Below are positions 1 through 10,458 of a stretch of 64,000 nucleotides of DNA, in pieces. The stretch is from Chryseobacterium populi (GTDB taxonomy: Bacteria; Bacteroidota; Bacteroidia; Flavobacteriales; Weeksellaceae): the NCBI RefSeq assembly GCF_000282115.1, contig NZ_AKJY01000063.1:62001-126000 (forward strand), given 5' to 3'. Position numbers and translations under genes: made by a program. Numbering within the stretch: position 1 is the stretch's first letter; every line of letters begins with the position of its first letter. The notes below the pieces were generated by a model. That model searched no databases and was not told the DNA's origin. It saw only the letters and a program-made list of their open reading frames with translations.

Positions 1-489
1 GAAGCCCAAAACCATAATATTAAAAAAACATTCTGGTCGGCTTTGGCATTATTTGATGCCTATCTGAGAAAAGCAGAAGATACCCATACTCCGGTTCCTT
101 CGGAGCTGACAGCACTGATCCCGTTTTTGAAAGATAATACCCTCGCACCTACTAAGAAATTCGAACTTCTTACCAGACTGATAAAACTAGATATTATTAC
201 AGGACAGACAGACGCTGCAAAAAATAAAATACAGGAAGAATGTAGGAATATGTACGGGGTATCAAATGCTCATACAATCGACAGGTTGAATGTTTTGGCA
301 GCCAGATATTATGTGAAAACAGGTAATGATGATGGGAAAAAGAAAGTAGTGGGCATTGCGGTTAACCCTAAATCTTATCTCGAAGATGCAGATGATTTCG
401 TCAAATCTCTTGCAATGATGAATCTTAGCCGGGATTCTTCTAAAATTGTTCACTTACAAAATCTACAAAAACTAATCGATAAACTATGA
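1..489 (+). CDS. Unknown protein, C-terminal part
   Basis: The reading frame is open from the first base, so the gene starts before the window; about 162 residues are visible. The sequence looks mostly helical (for example the KKFELLTRLIKLDI and DADDFVKSLAMMN segments), with no signal peptide, membrane segment or catalytic motif in view. Its stop overlaps the start of the next gene (ATGA), so the two are probably co-transcribed and translationally coupled. It could be the end of a TPR-like or other helical protein; I do not recognise the family and assign no function. Confidence 0.6.
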   Translation, partial: EAQNHNIKKTFWSALALFDAYLRKAEDTHTPVPSELTALIPFLKDNTLAPTKKFELLTRLIKLDIITGQTDAAKNKIQEECRNMYGVSNAHTIDRLNVLAARYYVKTGNDDGKKKVVGIAVNPKSYLEDADDFVKSLAMMNLSRDSSKIVHLQNLQKLIDKL

Positions 490-1634
490 AGCTGAAATTT
501 ATTATTTCCTTAATTTTTTTGCTTTACTTCAAATCTGTTTATTCCCAGTTAGTAATTACAGAAGTATATTACAATACACCATACAATGAGAAGATGTCCT
601 TTCAAAATGATAGTGGTATTGTTAGTGCAAAAAAACACCATTGGGGTGAATTTGTTGAGATATACAATATAAGTGACAGAGATATTACCCTTAAAGACTG
701 GTACTTAAAAGATGGTCAGGGAATATTCTGGCTTCCTGCAGATAAAACGATTAAAAAAGGAGAGTTTATGGTCGTTGCATATAGTAGTTTTCCTTCGGAG
801 ATGACTCCTTTTACGGAGCTTTTCTCAACAACTGCAGGAAAAGATAATCAGATTATTCTTCAGGACCGTATCATTCTTAGAAACAAATCGGAAAGAATAT
901 CATTGGGACGTTCATTTAACGGGATAAACCTTATCGAAAAGAGTAAATATGAATGGAATGACAAGGATGCTTTTAATTTTATTGCCAACATTTGGCAAGA
1001 TCCGGCCCAGTTTTATAATGTAAACTCTATCCAGTTTAATCCCAATTCTACTGATTATGAGGCTATACCCAATCCATTGGCAGCCACATACGTTCCACCT
1101 ACACAAAGTTATGAAGATCTGGTGAGGGATGATTTTCAGCAAAATTATAGTTATCTGGACTGGACTGATAATGTGAATGATCTTTTGAACAGGGTATGCC
1201 TGATTAATATTGAAAAAGTAGCTCAAAGCCCAACAGGTACCTATGATCAGGGATCAGTATGTTTTACTTATGATGAAGCAGGTAATATTTTGGCAGGGGC
1301 AGGCTGTACTTCGGATACCGGACCGGGTTCTGTATCTCAGGGATATAGTAGTGACGAGCTTGAAGCTATTAAAAACAGTATTGTGATTTCACCCAATCCT
1401 ACCAAGGCATCGGATTCTTATAATGTGACGATGAGCTGGTCTGGCCCGGCACTGAATAAGATCAATAATATTCAGGTGTCTAGTTCAGTCGGTGTGATTA
1501 TCTACGGTTTTGCACCTGGAAATGGAATCAATACCACCACTTTTAATCTTCAAAATCAATTACAAGGGGCCTTTATTGCAAATTTTGTACTAAATACAGG
1601 GCAGATTATCTCCAAAAACATTCTAAAATGGTAA
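486..1634 (+). CDS. Exported lamin-tail-domain protein with T9SS-type C-terminus
   Basis: A 382-residue protein with a clear signal peptide (about residues 1-20, ending near SVYSQ). Residues about 22-170 read as a lamin-tail (LTD) domain, with the typical ITEVYYN start, a GEFVEIYN segment and a DWYLKDG segment. The last 80 or so residues (IVISPNPTKASDSYNVT onward to a NILKW end) resemble the C-terminal sorting domains of type IX secretion substrates. LTD domains occur in secreted or surface proteins of Bacteroidota; no enzymatic function is visible. It overlaps the preceding gene by four bases and the RHS gene by seven, so it belongs to the same operon. It may be an accessory or surface partner of the RHS toxin, but that is inference from position only. 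Confidence 0.75.
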   Translation: MKLKFIISLIFLLYFKSVYSQLVITEVYYNTPYNEKMSFQNDSGIVSAKKHHWGEFVEIYNISDRDITLKDWYLKDGQGIFWLPADKTIKKGEFMVVAYSSFPSEMTPFTELFSTTAGKDNQIILQDRIILRNKSERISLGRSFNGINLIEKSKYEWNDKDAFNFIANIWQDPAQFYNVNSIQFNPNSTDYEAIPNPLAATYVPPTQSYEDLVRDDFQQNYSYLDWTDNVNDLLNRVCLINIEKVAQSPTGTYDQGSVCFTYDEAGNILAGAGCTSDTGPGSVSQGYSSDELEAIKNSIVISPNPTKASDSYNVTMSWSGPALNKINNIQVSSSVGVIIYGFAPGNGINTTTFNLQNQLQGAFIANFVLNTGQIISKNILKW

Positions 1635-4600
1635 CGGTTAATATGAAACTCAAAATATATTCTTTATTGTTATTTGTTACTTCGGTATTTCTGATTGCCC
1701 AGAAGCAGACAAGTATTACTTTACAATATGACACATCCGGATATGCTGAAAATAATAACAGTAGTTCAAGATCGTCATCATCATCTTCAACTCAGAAAAC
1801 AAATCCTGCCGATGTATTGGTACCTACTGTTAATGGAGAAATGAATGTAAATGATGGAGGAACACTATCCTATACAATACCTGTTGAAACTGTGAAAGGA
1901 ATCAATGATCATCATCCGAATATCGCTCTTGCTTATAATAGCCAGAGTGGAAACGGCCAGGCCGGATGGGGTTGGAATGTAGTAGGTATTTCAATGATCA
2001 ATCAGGGAGGGAAAAATAAACTGATTGACGGGATAACTATAGGTCCTCAGTTTAATAACACAGATCCCTATTATCTGGATGGCCAAAGGTTAATTAAAAT
2101 CAATGAAACTACTTTTGTTACGGAGAAATATTCAAAAGTAAAAATTACAAAACCGTCTTCTGGGGAATATTCATTTATTATTCAATATACAGATGGTAAA
2201 ATAGCTAAATATAAACAACTGTCACCAGGTCAGCATTATATTGTACAGCTTTCAGATGCGATGGATAATCAGATTCATTATAGCTATGAATCTGAGAATG
2301 TCAATGAATCTGTTGAAAGAAAGAATGTAAGACTTGTAAAAATATCTTATGGTGGAACCGATGCTATTACTGATAAATATTATATCAGTATCAGCTATAA
2401 AATGCGTACTCTCAATAGTTATTATTACAGGAATGGACTCATCTCAACAAGTAACAGGATTATTGATTATATTACTTCCGGAACGACAACTACAGGAGTA
2501 TTTAGAAAATATACTCTTACCTATGATATTCTTCAGAACGATACGAGATATCGCATGGAGAGATTGCGTAAAGTGGAAGTTGAAAATGGTACCGGTGATA
2601 AGCTGAGACCCTTGAATTTTAGTTATAATACTTCTACGGGGTCACAAATCGTAACCAATTCTTACAGTATTCCAACTTTTGCCCATGATATTAACGGTTT
2701 GGGAAGTGTAGCCATGGGAGATTTTTTCGAGGCAGGAAAACTGGAACCGGTATATGGAGTAAAATCAAAAACAGCCGGATACAGAATATCCAGTAAAAGA
2801 GGAATTGTTAATTTAAATTATGCTACCAATGGAGGAACTGCATTTTATGCAGGAAAAGTTCTTTTCAATGACAATATCTCATTAAGGGATGCATTAATCG
2901 GGATCACTACCAATTATATTGGAGATGTGAATGCCGGAGGGGCGCTGGTAGATGAGGTCACTTTTCATATGGATGATCTTACAGGTGTTGCCGGAAGAAC
3001 TTTAAAAATAAATCTGCCGGGAGGTACTTTTACCACACCACCTGACTATGATCATTATACGGGTGATATTATCACCCCGGAAACTATTTACAGGGATAAA
3101 ACCGAAAGAACATTCCATACGGGAGATTTTAATAATGACGGCCTTTTGGATTTCTTAATTTTTGAATCGGCAAATGATAATAGAGCCGCTAAAGTATATT
3201 TGGTAGAGGCCGGAAAAATACAAGCAACTTCCATTACCCCTGCGGAAATTACGATTCCTGCTGGTTTTGTTGGAAGAACCTATTATAATATGGAGTTTGA
3301 TGGTGACGGAATTCCTGAAATTTTGGGAGTAAATGCAGCCCAAAAATCATTCACCATCTATAAATTGGATATGAATGCAAGTACAATCAATATTAAACTT
3401 GCCGATGTAGCATTGTTCAATTCATTTACTCCTAAGACTCCTTTATTCATGGGAGATTTTAATGGAGACGGCCTTACTGACTTCATGACTCCCGGAAAAG
3501 TATATGAAATGGATCCACATGCTTTTAAAGCTTTGGGCTCTTTGGTGAAGCAAATGGAGACTGAAACCAATTACTGGTACATATACCGTTCAAAAGGAAA
3601 CAGTTTTGAAAAGTACACGGAGACTTATAACGACGGCGAATTAGTATATGCAGTGCCTTCCAGCAGAAATGTTATCAAACGTACTTCTTTCTGGGATAAA
3701 TTCTGGAACAGTGAGTTTGATGAATATGAGGGGAGCGAGTATATCAATACCTCGATCATTATGGCTGATTTCAATGGAGATGGAAGAACGGATATTATCA
3801 CCAGTATCAAGATCGGAAAAGCAAAATATACGACCGACGAACTTTTATACAAAACAACGGTAAGTAATTTAGGGAACAGTGTAGAATATCCATGGATGGG
3901 GCAGGCTGGTAATTACTTCAATTCCAATATGGTGAATAAGATCAAATTTTTACAGAATGGTCTTGTAACTGCGGTTTCCAATACATTCCGTCCGCTAGCT
4001 CAGAATATTCCGTTAGAAAATACGACAATTTCACCACTTTCCCTGATTGTTGCGCAACATAGCTTTAACCAACTTAATACCTACACCACAGGAATTTATA
4101 TTCATGATCCATTGATAGGAAAGGACAGAACATTTGAGATTAAAAATGATAATTTCCTGGAAACCCAGATACAGGAAGTAGATAACGGTTCATCAGTAGT
4201 TCAAAAGATTGAGTACAGACCTATGATTCCGAATTACAGTAACTCAGATGTAGTTTACAATTATAAGCCTGATGTACAATTAAAATATCCTTATTATACC
4301 CATAATACCAATGGATCTTATTATCTGGTAAGTAAAATTCATACTATTTTTAATAGTAATGTACTTACCAATGAATATCGTTACGAAAATGGAATTCAGC
4401 ATCTTGAAGGAAGAGGATTCCTTGGGTTTCAAAAAATTTATGTGAGTGATGCCTATGTGTCTGAACTTAAAAATAATAAATATGTCAATAAGGATCCTGT
4501 AAAAAAACTGTTCTGGAATATCACTACCAAAGATCCTTTAATGGATAATGCAGTAGTTTCAGCAACATACGGCGGGATTAAAAAATTCATTACAGAAACC

Positions 4601-7600
4601 AAAACTATTCATAAGAAGTTTGATAAGGGCAATCATCAGTACCTGATCTTAGAAACTGATGAAACTTCAAAAGATTATTTGAAAAATATCATCATCACTA
4701 AAAAATATGATTATGATGAGACAGACGGACTAAAACTGAAGAGTGCATTTACAGATTATAATGGAATCGGTTCTTCACTTTCTAAATATAATTATAAACC
4801 GGAATTTTTTAACGGGGATCATTATTTCTATGGGAAGTTTGCTTCATTGGAGAGTACAACATACAAAGATGGACTGTCTTTCACCACAAGGGAAGAAACT
4901 GATTACAATCCAAACGGGAATTTAAGTGAAAAGAGAAAGTATGGGAATGATGCAAACAAACCACCTCTTGTTACAACTTATACGTTCAACAGTTTGGGGA
5001 ATATGGAAAGTGAAACCTTTTCTACAGTAGGAATAACACCCCAGACGACAGGATATGGATATGATACCACTAATCGTTATGTCAACAAAACCACAACACC
5101 TGACGGCCTGTTTTCTCAGGCTAATGTTAATATATTTGGTCAGGTAGCTTCAGAAACTTCTCCTATGGGGCTTAATACCTCATATATTTATGATCCATGG
5201 GGAAATGCTACGGAAATAACCGATTATCTTGGCAAAAAAACAACCTTGTCAAAATCTATAGCTGATATCTCTACCGGAGGACAATATAACCTTCATAAAA
5301 AACGGGAAGGTGGAGCAGAAACCATTATTACATACGATAAATTTGACCGGGAAATACAAACAAAATCTCAGTCTGTCAATGGAAAATGGTTGGTTGTAAA
5401 AACAGAATATGACGTTTTCGGAAGAAAATCCAGATTTTCAGAACCTTTCTTTGAAGGTGAAACTCCCAAATGGAATTCTATCGAATATGATGAAATGAAT
5501 CGTCCTGTGAAAAATATTGCATTTACAGGAAAGATAATGACTACCTGTTACGAAGGCATGAAGGTAACAGTGGATGACGGATACAAAAAAACATCTAAAA
5601 CTCTTGATGCTATGGGGCATACCATACGACATCAGGATCATGGTGGTATTATTGCGTTTTCATACTATCCGAACGGAGCTTTAAAAGAGTCTAATTATGA
5701 GGGTATAAAAACGACTTATGAAATTGACGGATGGGGGAATAAGACTAAAGAAACAGATCCTTCCGCAGGAACTTATACTTATGAGTTTGACAACGTAAGT
5801 CGCATGACTAAACAGACAGCTCCTAAAGGATATACCCTTTATACCTATGATAATTTTGGCAGGCCGGAGACTGAGAAAACCTATGGTAATACACCTGCTG
5901 AAAATACAAATATTGAAAAAACATATACCTATAACGGACAGACAAAACTTCCTGAAACCATCACAGGCATAAGTAACGGAAAATCTTTTATATATACTTC
6001 TTATTATGATCAGTATTACCGTTTGTATGCTAAAAGTGAAGAGACTCCTGATTTTATTTATAATTCTGCAAATACTTATGACAGTTATGGAAGAATAGAT
6101 CAGACAACAATCAGCACTGTACTGCTGGGGCAGGGAATGTCAACTTCCAGTATCAAAAATGTTTATGATGCAAATGGAATACTTGTTCAGCAGAATGATA
6201 TTGATTCCAATACAATGATTTGGCATCTTTCGGATATTAATGCTAAGGGACAATATACACAAATGGAATATGGTAACGGATACTCCATAGCTAATCAATA
6301 TAGCCCCTCAGACTTTACTCTTTTCAATATTAAACATCAGAACACCAATAATGGAACTGTTGCAGTAGATATCGACTATAATTATGATGTAAATAAGGGA
6401 GTTCTGAACTGGAGAAGAAATAATATTTTCGGAAATAAGGAAGATTTCACTTACGATAAATTAAATCGTTTGCTCACTGAAGCAGTCAATGGGGTTCTTT
6501 CCAATCAATATACTTATGATAACCGAGGACGGATAACTTCAAATTCAGAACTTGGGAAATATAATTACGATGTCAATGATTATAAATTAAAAAGTGTTGA
6601 CTTTAATACTAACGGGCAAAATATAAATACACAGAGAGGTTTTGCCAATGTAACTTACAATGCATTCAGAAATCCGAATAATATTATATTGGCGGGCAGG
6701 GATAATCTGCATTTTGAATACAATATTCTGCAGTCAAGATATTCAATGGGTTCAAAAACCGGCAAATATACCAAATATTATTCCTCTGATTTTGGGATTG
6801 AACTTACTAAAAATATTTTAACCGGGGTTACAGAACTGATTACCTATATTAATGGAGATCCGTATTCTGCCAATTATATTAAAAAAGAGGTTTTTACAAA
6901 TGGAGCCCTAACAGAAAAAAATAATTATTACCTTCACAGGGATAATCTCAACAGTATAGTTGCTATTACCAAAACGGATGGATCTGTTGTAGAAAAAAGA
7001 TTTTTTGATGCTTGGGGGAATCTGAAAGGCTTGGTTAATGTCAGTGGACAATTGATTACAAATGCAGACCAATTGAGGTTTATGCCTTTATTTATCAGCA
7101 GAGGGTATACGGGACATGAGCACCTCCAGACCGTAGGGCTTGTCAATATGAATGCCCGTATTTACGATCCGGTTGTAAGGAAGTTTTTAAGCCCTGATAC
7201 AATAGTTCCTGATCAGTTTAACACACAGAGTTATGACAGGTTCGGATATGGCTATAATAATCCACTATTATACATAGATGTTGACGGATATGAACCGATT
7301 ACTTTGGGGATGGCTGCTCTTATTGGTTTAGCTGTAGCCATTACCACTAAGGTTATTGTGAATATGATTAATGGTATTCCGTTTTGGTATGGTTTAGGAA
7401 AAGCTGCTGTAATGGGAGCTTTTTCGGGAGCATTGAGTTTTGGGATCGGAAGTATGGCCACATCGGTTTTCGGGCAGTATCTCACGGTCGGAAAAGCACT
7501 CTTTGAAGCGGCTATGCATGCTTCCACAGGAGGATTTATGTCAGTAATTGACGGAGGTAAATTCGGTAGCGGAGCTTTAAGTGGAGCAGTATCTTCTCTT

Positions 7601-8392
7601 ATGGCAAGCGGTATGCAGTCTTTGGGAATTGATTTTGCCGCGACCAGAGCTGCAGGTGGAGATATAGTGTATAATGGTTTCGGAAAAGAAGCAATGAAAG
7701 CCGTAATGATTGTGAGTGGAGGCTTAAGTGGAGGTATTTCTGCTGCTATTGCAGGTGGAAATTTCTGGCAGGGAGTGAAGCAAGGACTTATTTCTTCAGG
7801 CCTAAATCATGTGGCACATTTAACAATTGAAGGATTTGATAAATCCAATTATGAAAAACTTAAAGAACAAGTTGAAAAGTTTCTTGGAGATAACAAAAGC
7901 GCAGTTGCTACTTCTTTTAGCGGAAAACCTGAAGATCTTATTAAATTAGTTAGAGGAGTCCCTATTCTTAATGAATTACTCTTAAAGGTAAAACATGGAA
8001 CGGTAATATGGTTTAAAGTAACGAATCGGGGAATCACCCCTTTAATTGGTGAAGATGGTGGTAGAGTTTTGGCTGAAACTTATGTAAACAGTGCCGGAAC
8101 CATTACGATAAACCTTGAAATGATAAAGTCGGACAGATGGATGGGGGTCGCGCAAACAATTGGTCATGAACTGATCCATGCTGCTAATGAAAGCCATGGT
8201 TTACATAGCATGTGGGCAGGTAATGTTAATTCAAAAGTGGCAGATGCATATAAAATAGCAACGTCAGAAATTTCTGCTTATATGTGGTCTATGGCCTATG
8301 CAGGAAATCAAAGAGAGTACATGGAGGCACAGGCTGCTATGAATAGAAATGCAGAAATCTCAAAACGACTCATGAATCAATATGGACATTAA
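1628..8392 (+). CDS. SpvB/RHS-repeat polymorphic toxin with HELIH metallopeptidase-like tip
   Basis: A 2254-residue protein. A signal peptide follows the start; M6 at 1643 gives the more typical MKLKIYSLLLF beginning. Residues about 45-130 match the SpvB/TcdB-like N-terminus (DGGTLSYTIPV, NSQSGNGQAGWGWNV). FG-GAP/VCBS-type calcium motifs occur near residues 497 (DFNNDGLLDF), 555, 607 and 711. YD/RHS repeats fill about 1100-1800. The RHS-associated core ends with NARIYDPVVRKFLSPDT and YGYNNPLLYIDVDG near 1850-1890. After it comes a Gly/Ala-rich hydrophobic stretch (about 1895-2060) and a unique tip containing HELIH (2180-2184), a zincin-type metal motif. In this family the shell encloses a C-terminal toxin. 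The overlapping downstream lipoprotein gene fits an immunity role. Protease activity of the tip is inferred from the motif alone. Confidence 0.88.
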   Translation: MVTVNMKLKIYSLLLFVTSVFLIAQKQTSITLQYDTSGYAENNNSSSRSSSSSSTQKTNPADVLVPTVNGEMNVNDGGTLSYTIPVETVKGINDHHPNIALAYNSQSGNGQAGWGWNVVGISMINQGGKNKLIDGITIGPQFNNTDPYYLDGQRLIKINETTFVTEKYSKVKITKPSSGEYSFIIQYTDGKIAKYKQLSPGQHYIVQLSDAMDNQIHYSYESENVNESVERKNVRLVKISYGGTDAITDKYYISISYKMRTLNSYYYRNGLISTSNRIIDYITSGTTTTGVFRKYTLTYDILQNDTRYRMERLRKVEVENGTGDKLRPLNFSYNTSTGSQIVTNSYSIPTFAHDINGLGSVAMGDFFEAGKLEPVYGVKSKTAGYRISSKRGIVNLNYATNGGTAFYAGKVLFNDNISLRDALIGITTNYIGDVNAGGALVDEVTFHMDDLTGVAGRTLKINLPGGTFTTPPDYDHYTGDIITPETIYRDKTERTFHTGDFNNDGLLDFLIFESANDNRAAKVYLVEAGKIQATSITPAEITIPAGFVGRTYYNMEFDGDGIPEILGVNAAQKSFTIYKLDMNASTINIKLADVALFNSFTPKTPLFMGDFNGDGLTDFMTPGKVYEMDPHAFKALGSLVKQMETETNYWYIYRSKGNSFEKYTETYNDGELVYAVPSSRNVIKRTSFWDKFWNSEFDEYEGSEYINTSIIMADFNGDGRTDIITSIKIGKAKYTTDELLYKTTVSNLGNSVEYPWMGQAGNYFNSNMVNKIKFLQNGLVTAVSNTFRPLAQNIPLENTTISPLSLIVAQHSFNQLNTYTTGIYIHDPLIGKDRTFEIKNDNFLETQIQEVDNGSSVVQKIEYRPMIPNYSNSDVVYNYKPDVQLKYPYYTHNTNGSYYLVSKIHTIFNSNVLTNEYRYENGIQHLEGRGFLGFQKIYVSDAYVSELKNNKYVNKDPVKKLFWNITTKDPLMDNAVVSATYGGIKKFITETKTIHKKFDKGNHQYLILETDETSKDYLKNIIITKKYDYDETDGLKLKSAFTDYNGIGSSLSKYNYKPEFFNGDHYFYGKFASLESTTYKDGLSFTTREETDYNPNGNLSEKRKYGNDANKPPLVTTYTFNSLGNMESETFSTVGITPQTTGYGYDTTNRYVNKTTTPDGLFSQANVNIFGQVASETSPMGLNTSYIYDPWGNATEITDYLGKKTTLSKSIADISTGGQYNLHKKREGGAETIITYDKFDREIQTKSQSVNGKWLVVKTEYDVFGRKSRFSEPFFEGETPKWNSIEYDEMNRPVKNIAFTGKIMTTCYEGMKVTVDDGYKKTSKTLDAMGHTIRHQDHGGIIAFSYYPNGALKESNYEGIKTTYEIDGWGNKTKETDPSAGTYTYEFDNVSRMTKQTAPKGYTLYTYDNFGRPETEKTYGNTPAENTNIEKTYTYNGQTKLPETITGISNGKSFIYTSYYDQYYRLYAKSEETPDFIYNSANTYDSYGRIDQTTISTVLLGQGMSTSSIKNVYDANGILVQQNDIDSNTMIWHLSDINAKGQYTQMEYGNGYSIANQYSPSDFTLFNIKHQNTNNGTVAVDIDYNYDVNKGVLNWRRNNIFGNKEDFTYDKLNRLLTEAVNGVLSNQYTYDNRGRITSNSELGKYNYDVNDYKLKSVDFNTNGQNINTQRGFANVTYNAFRNPNNIILAGRDNLHFEYNILQSRYSMGSKTGKYTKYYSSDFGIELTKNILTGVTELITYINGDPYSANYIKKEVFTNGALTEKNNYYLHRDNLNSIVAITKTDGSVVEKRFFDAWGNLKGLVNVSGQLITNADQLRFMPLFISRGYTGHEHLQTVGLVNMNARIYDPVVRKFLSPDTIVPDQFNTQSYDRFGYGYNNPLLYIDVDGYEPITLGMAALIGLAVAITTKVIVNMINGIPFWYGLGKAAVMGAFSGALSFGIGSMATSVFGQYLTVGKALFEAAMHASTGGFMSVIDGGKFGSGALSGAVSSLMASGMQSLGIDFAATRAAGGDIVYNGFGKEAMKAVMIVSGGLSGGISAAIAGGNFWQGVKQGLISSGLNHVAHLTIEGFDKSNYEKLKEQVEKFLGDNKSAVATSFSGKPEDLIKLVRGVPILNELLLKVKHGTVIWFKVTNRGITPLIGEDGGRVLAETYVNSAGTITINLEMIKSDRWMGVAQTIGHELIHAANESHGLHSMWAGNVNSKVADAYKIATSEISAYMWSMAYAGNQREYMEAQAAMNRNAEISKRLMNQYGH

Positions 8393-9026
8393 AAAAAGCT
8401 TGTTAATATTAATTTTATCTTTTCTAATTATTTCATGTGTTAAGAACAATGAAGTTACATTAGCTATTGATGATCCGTTTTATGCTAACAAGGTGGAGCA
8501 TAAGATCTCCATTGATAACAATACGGCAAACAATTATGCTTTTTATTCTATTAATGATTTCGGAGTAGGCAGTTTTCCGCTGATCGGAATATATGAGGTC
8601 ATTATAAAAGATGAAAATAATAAAAAAATAGAAAGTAAGAACATTTTTGTTAATATTTCAGGTTCCGGGTATAGCAAGAAAGATTCTGTAACAATGGAAA
8701 CTTTCAGACAAAAGGGTTTTGACAGAGATATGCTATGGTTTGAAATAAACAGAAAAATGAAAAAAAATGCTGTATTTATTAATCCGTTCTCAGGCAAAGG
8801 AGCGGAAAGAAAATTGGCATTACTTGCTTCACAGACCCGAGCAACCGGAGGATATTATGATCTTAAGAAAAACAAAAATTATACAATACAATTCGGAGTA
8901 TCTTTTGACAGTACTGAGATCAGAAAGTATCTTACTCCTTTTGATATAGATTCCTTAAAAAAGAATAAGATTAAAATCTTTCATGGTAAACTTATGACAA
9001 AGACAATTCCATTAATTGTGGAATAA
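8382..9026 (+). CDS. Lipoprotein, candidate immunity protein for the RHS toxin
   Basis: A 214-residue protein with a lipoprotein signal (MDIKKSLLILILSF, then LIISC, lipid-attachment Cys near residue 19). The mature part contains beta-rich segments (KNIFVNISGSGYSKKDS and similar) and no catalytic motif I recognise. Its start lies inside the last 11 bases of the RHS gene, so translation is likely coupled. An intrinsic terminator follows immediately. In polymorphic-toxin loci the small gene directly after the toxin is usually the immunity gene, and a periplasm-facing lipoprotein would fit an exported metallopeptidase toxin. The sequence alone does not prove it. Confidence 0.7.
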   Translation: MDIKKSLLILILSFLIISCVKNNEVTLAIDDPFYANKVEHKISIDNNTANNYAFYSINDFGVGSFPLIGIYEVIIKDENNKKIESKNIFVNISGSGYSKKDSVTMETFRQKGFDRDMLWFEINRKMKKNAVFINPFSGKGAERKLALLASQTRATGGYYDLKKNKNYTIQFGVSFDSTEIRKYLTPFDIDSLKKNKIKIFHGKLMTKTIPLIVE

Positions 9027-9032
9027 TTAAAT

Positions 9033-9063
9033 AACGCCCCGGCTCATCGAGTCGGGCGTTTTT
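9033..9063 (+). terminator. Intrinsic terminator after the RHS operon
   Basis: A G+C-rich inverted repeat (AACGCCCCGGCT paired with AGTCGGGCGTT around an ATCG loop) is followed by a short T run. It lies directly behind the lipoprotein stop. Confidence 0.75.
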
Positions 9064-9191
9064 AGATAATATTTCTAAAATCAGTAGAATAGTTAAAACA
9101 TCAATGTGATTCAGGATTTTGAAAGGAAAAAATTTCTCTGACTGTATGCTGCATTCCTTATATAGCAAGTAAATTTGAAATAAATACCGTT

Positions 9192-9224
9192 AAATCCTTA
9201 TCATTGATAAGGATTTTTATTTTT
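9192..9224 (+). terminator. Second hairpin with T tract before the pectin locus
   Basis: AATCCTTATCA and TGATAAGGATT form an 11-bp inverted repeat followed by a T-rich tract. It may be a back-up terminator for the RHS operon, or it may insulate the next promoter. Confidence 0.5.
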
Positions 9225-9270
9225 CACATAGAATAATTGATTAAATTTGAAAAAACAATTCAATAGGCTT

Positions 9271-10452
9271 ATGAATAAAATGTCCCTTTTCGGATGGGTT
9301 TGTGCAATCGATTGCATTTTTTTGGTGAATTCCCTGAAAGCTCAAAATTCTGTTCAGGTCAGCAATACATTGGATTTCCCAAGAAGTGAAATCGTTTCAA
9401 TCTCTTCAACCCGGTTGAAATCATTTTTAAGCAAAAACAAAGAAACAGATCTCAGAATAAAAGACAGTCACGATAAATATCTTCCTATTCAATGGATCGA
9501 TGATGACGGTGACGGGAAAAATGACGAATTGCTCTTCCTCACGACAATAGAAGCAAAGAAAACCAATACCTATACCATCGTAGGAAATGCAGAAATTCCT
9601 GTTCCGGAAGCTAAAGTAACCGCTTACTCAAGACTGGTGCCGGAAAGAGTAGATGATTATGCCTGGGAAAATGATAAAATTGCGTTCAGGGTTTACGGGC
9701 CGAAAGGTCAGAAAGAAGCCCTGGAGGGAGTTCAGGGAAGCACACTTTCAAGTGGAATTGATATCTGGCTGAAAAGAACAGATCAGCCTGTAATCAATAA
9801 ATGGTACAAAGGATATCTCACAGACCCGATGTATTACCATAAAGATACAAGAGGCGAAGGCTATGACCCGTATCATGTTGGAGACAGCAGGGGAACCGGT
9901 GGAATCGGTATCTGGAATAATGACCAGCTTCAGGTTTCCCGGAATTTCGTGACAGCTAAAACAATTGCAGAAGGTCCTTTGCGTACTGTTTTTGAGCTTA
10001 CTTACAGCCCATGGAGTGAATATGGAGTTCGTGAAATAAAAAGGATTTCCCTTGATATTGGCTCTAATTTTTCCAGGTTTGAATCCAGGTTTGAAACAGA
10101 AAAACCGGTTCCGAATTACACGGTCGGAATCACCCTGCATAAAAACGAAGGTGAAGTAAAAATAAATGATAAAGACGGCTGGTATCTTCACTGGGAAAAA
10201 ATTGATGACGCTTTTGTAGGCGAAGGAGTTGTGGTAAACCCCGCTGCCGTTAAAAAATCCTGGGCACGAAAATCGGATGTTGCAGATCAGAGTAATCTGC
10301 TGGTTGTTACAAAACCTTCAAATAAACTGATTTATTACGCCGGATTTGCATGGCAGAAAAGCGGTCAGGTTCAGACCCGGAAAGACTGGGAAGCATTGTT
10401 GCAAAAACAATCCATGATTATTGCCCATCCGTTAGTTATTAAGATCAAATAA
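9271..10452 (+). CDS. DUF4861 family exported protein (pectin locus)
   Basis: An exported protein of about 393 residues of the DUF4861 family, frequent in Bacteroidota pectin/rhamnogalacturonan loci; its biochemical role is not settled. I choose the ATG at 9271 (MNKMSLFGWVCAIDC, a signal peptide ending near LKAQ). The longer TTG start at 9247 falls inside a TAAATTTG promoter box (9242-9249) and is unlikely. Visible features are WIDDDGDGKNDELLFL near the N-terminus and a GYDPYHVGDSRGTGGIG segment. The gene is followed after six bases by a PL10 pectate lyase, so they form a two-gene unit. A LacI-type operator palindrome (9303-9316) lies inside the signal-peptide codons. A second DUF4861 paralogue is at 23384. 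Confidence 0.8.
   Translation: MNKMSLFGWVCAIDCIFLVNSLKAQNSVQVSNTLDFPRSEIVSISSTRLKSFLSKNKETDLRIKDSHDKYLPIQWIDDDGDGKNDELLFLTTIEAKKTNTYTIVGNAEIPVPEAKVTAYSRLVPERVDDYAWENDKIAFRVYGPKGQKEALEGVQGSTLSSGIDIWLKRTDQPVINKWYKGYLTDPMYYHKDTRGEGYDPYHVGDSRGTGGIGIWNNDQLQVSRNFVTAKTIAEGPLRTVFELTYSPWSEYGVREIKRISLDIGSNFSRFESRFETEKPVPNYTVGITLHKNEGEVKINDKDGWYLHWEKIDDAFVGEGVVVNPAAVKKSWARKSDVADQSNLLVVTKPSNKLIYYAGFAWQKSGQVQTRKDWEALLQKQSMIIAHPLVIKIK
9303..9316. promoter_or_regulatory. LacI-family operator, copy 1 (inside the signal-peptide region)
   Basis: Perfect 14-bp palindrome TGCAATCGATTGCA. It matches near-identical copies upstream of susC (31944) and kduI (32629). It lies about 50 bases after the predicted transcription start, so a bound repressor could act as a roadblock. 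The likely ligand-responsive regulator is the LacI protein at 43336. Confidence 0.65.
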
Positions 10453-10458
10453 TACAAT

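Noticed and set aside
9247..9270. TTG start for the first DUF4861 gene
   Set aside because: It lies inside a TAAATTTG promoter box; the ATG at 9271 gives a normal signal peptide.
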